A stretch of 64,000 nucleotides of DNA. Origin: Ruegeria sp. ANG-S4 (GTDB lineage Bacteria > Pseudomonadota > Alphaproteobacteria > Rhodobacterales > Rhodobacteraceae). The notes under the pieces are model-generated. The model ran no database searches. It saw nothing but the letters and a program-made list of their open reading frames with translations, and was not told where the DNA came from. The stretch covers positions 806,001 to 870,000 of the forward strand of contig NZ_JWLK01000005.1 in NCBI RefSeq assembly GCF_000814005.1, given 5' to 3'. The translations under genes and the position numbers were made by a program. Positions 63,443 through 64,000 of the stretch are shown piece by piece (the first letter of the stretch is position 1; every line of letters begins with the position of its first letter).

Positions 63443-64000
63443 ATGGCCCAGAACGCCCCGTCCAAGCCCACCGCATGTCTGGCACTGGCCGACGGAACGC
63501 TGTTTTACGGTATGGGCTTCGGCGCAACGGGTCAGACCGTGGCCGAACTGTGCTTTAACACCGCCATGACCGGGTATCAGGAGATCATGACAGACCCGTC
63601 CTACGCCGGGCAGATCGTGACTTTCACATTCCCGCATATCGGCAATGTCGGCGTGAACCCCGAGGATGACGAAACCGGTGATCCTGTCGCCGCTGGCATG
63701 GTGGTCAAATGGGACCCGACCGAGCCGTCGAATTGGCGTTCGGCCGAGGAACTTAAGACCTGGCTGGCGCGTCGCGGTCGCATCGCGATCGGCGGCGTTG
63801 ACACGCGCCGCCTGACCCGTGCGATCCGCCAGCAGGGCGCGCCACATGTTGCGCTGGCGCATGACCCCGAAGGCAAATTCGATATCGAGGCACTTGTCGC
63901 GGCTGCGCGTGGGTTTGCAGGGCTTGAGGGCATGGACTTGGCCAAAGACGTGACCTGCGCCCAAAGCTACCGCTGGGATGAAATGCGGTGGGCGTGGCCC
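63443..64000 (+). CDS. carA: Carbamoyl-phosphate synthase small subunit (5' part)
   Basis: The glutaminase subunit that feeds ammonia to CarB for carbamoyl phosphate, used for arginine and pyrimidines. The 186 residues seen are the N-terminal CPSase domain: LALADGTLFYGMGFGATG, ELCFNTAMTGYQEIMTDPSYAGQIVTFTFPHIGN, and RRGRIAIGGVDTRRLTRAIRQQGAP, all conserved. The catalytic class I glutamine amidotransferase domain lies beyond the window. The ATG follows GGAGAG. Confidence 0.96.
   Translation, partial: MAQNAPSKPTACLALADGTLFYGMGFGATGQTVAELCFNTAMTGYQEIMTDPSYAGQIVTFTFPHIGNVGVNPEDDETGDPVAAGMVVKWDPTEPSNWRSAEELKTWLARRGRIAIGGVDTRRLTRAIRQQGAPHVALAHDPEGKFDIEALVAAARGFAGLEGMDLAKDVTCAQSYRWDEMRWAWP

Overview
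The window is a continuous piece of chromosome from an alphaproteobacterium, most likely a marine Roseobacter-group member of the Rhodobacteraceae. The evidence is the gene order (lptG-lptD-surA-pdxA-rsmA; prfA-prmC-DUF4167; rpmF-plsX-fabH-ihfA-merR-tRNA-Pro; argS-SPOR-nagZ-scpA-scpB; dgt/erpA/xthA), a DksA with a degenerate zinc finger, an olsB ornithine-lipid gene, an aa3 oxidase subunit I of Paracoccus/Rhodobacter type, and high third-codon-position GC. It is almost entirely coding. I see no insertion sequence, prophage, CRISPR array, rRNA or origin. Both ends cut through genes (an aldo/keto reductase at the left, carA at the right).

Layout. 1-3.0 kb: Tas-like reductase, holC and pepA on the minus strand. 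3.2-9.6 kb: outer-membrane biogenesis run lptG-lptD-surA followed by pdxA and rsmA, with overlapping ends; the usual partner permease gene lptF is not next to lptG. 9.6-13.1 kb: DUF4167, prmC, prfA, and two small exported or anchored proteins whose 3' ends overlap. 13.1-16.3 kb: an operon of an M20 amidohydrolase and two ureohydrolases. 16.3-19.1 kb: mazG, nucleoside hydrolase, a doubtful small ORF, an acetyltransferase and a 55-residue lipoprotein. 19.2-26 kb: small exported protein, eno (with a LacI-type operator upstream), EamA transporter, Fur-family regulator, an EEP hydrolase, a cyclase-FHA protein behind a CtrA-type box, and selO. 26-34 kb: cupin, fatty acid desaturase, anmK, tyrS, a glycine-rich repeat protein, an SDR enzyme, an acetyltransferase and an ABC-F ATPase. 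34-41 kb: olsB, bamE, yceD-rpmF-plsX-fabH-ihfA-merR, tRNA-Pro(GGG) and a double-length dCTP deaminase. 41-49.9 kb: scpAB, nagZ, SPOR protein, argS, a small periplasmic protein, dgt, erpA, a pair of inverted intergenic repeat elements and xthA. 49.8-56 kb: FAD monooxygenase, dksA, then a MoxR ATPase / acetyltransferase / DUF2927 lipoprotein / 56-residue membrane protein / VWA protein cluster. 56-57.2 kb: a short gene-poor, accessory-looking patch ending at tRNA-Leu(GAG). 57.3-64 kb: FrnE-like thioredoxin-fold protein, lipB, HIT protein, ctaD behind an FNR-type box, a second thioredoxin-fold protein, DUF2244, yqeY and the start of carA.

How the genes fit together. Much of the window is core envelope and lipid biogenesis (LptG, LptD, SurA, BamE, OlsB, PlsX, FabH, NagZ, AnmK), translation (RF1, PrmC, RsmA, TyrS, ArgS, L32, ABC-F, two tRNAs), nucleotide metabolism and sanitation (MazG, Dgt, dCTP deaminase, nucleoside hydrolase, CarA) and respiration. 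The best candidate for a poorly described system is the MoxR/VWA cluster at 51.9-56.0 kb, which places an exported, HEExxQ-bearing DUF2927 lipoprotein and a tiny membrane protein between an AAA+ ATPase and its usual VWA partner. Two genes missed by length-limited gene calling (55-aa lipoprotein at 18916-19083 and 56-aa membrane protein at 54650-54820) and three good regulatory palindromes (eno, ctaD, cyclase-FHA) are the other main results.
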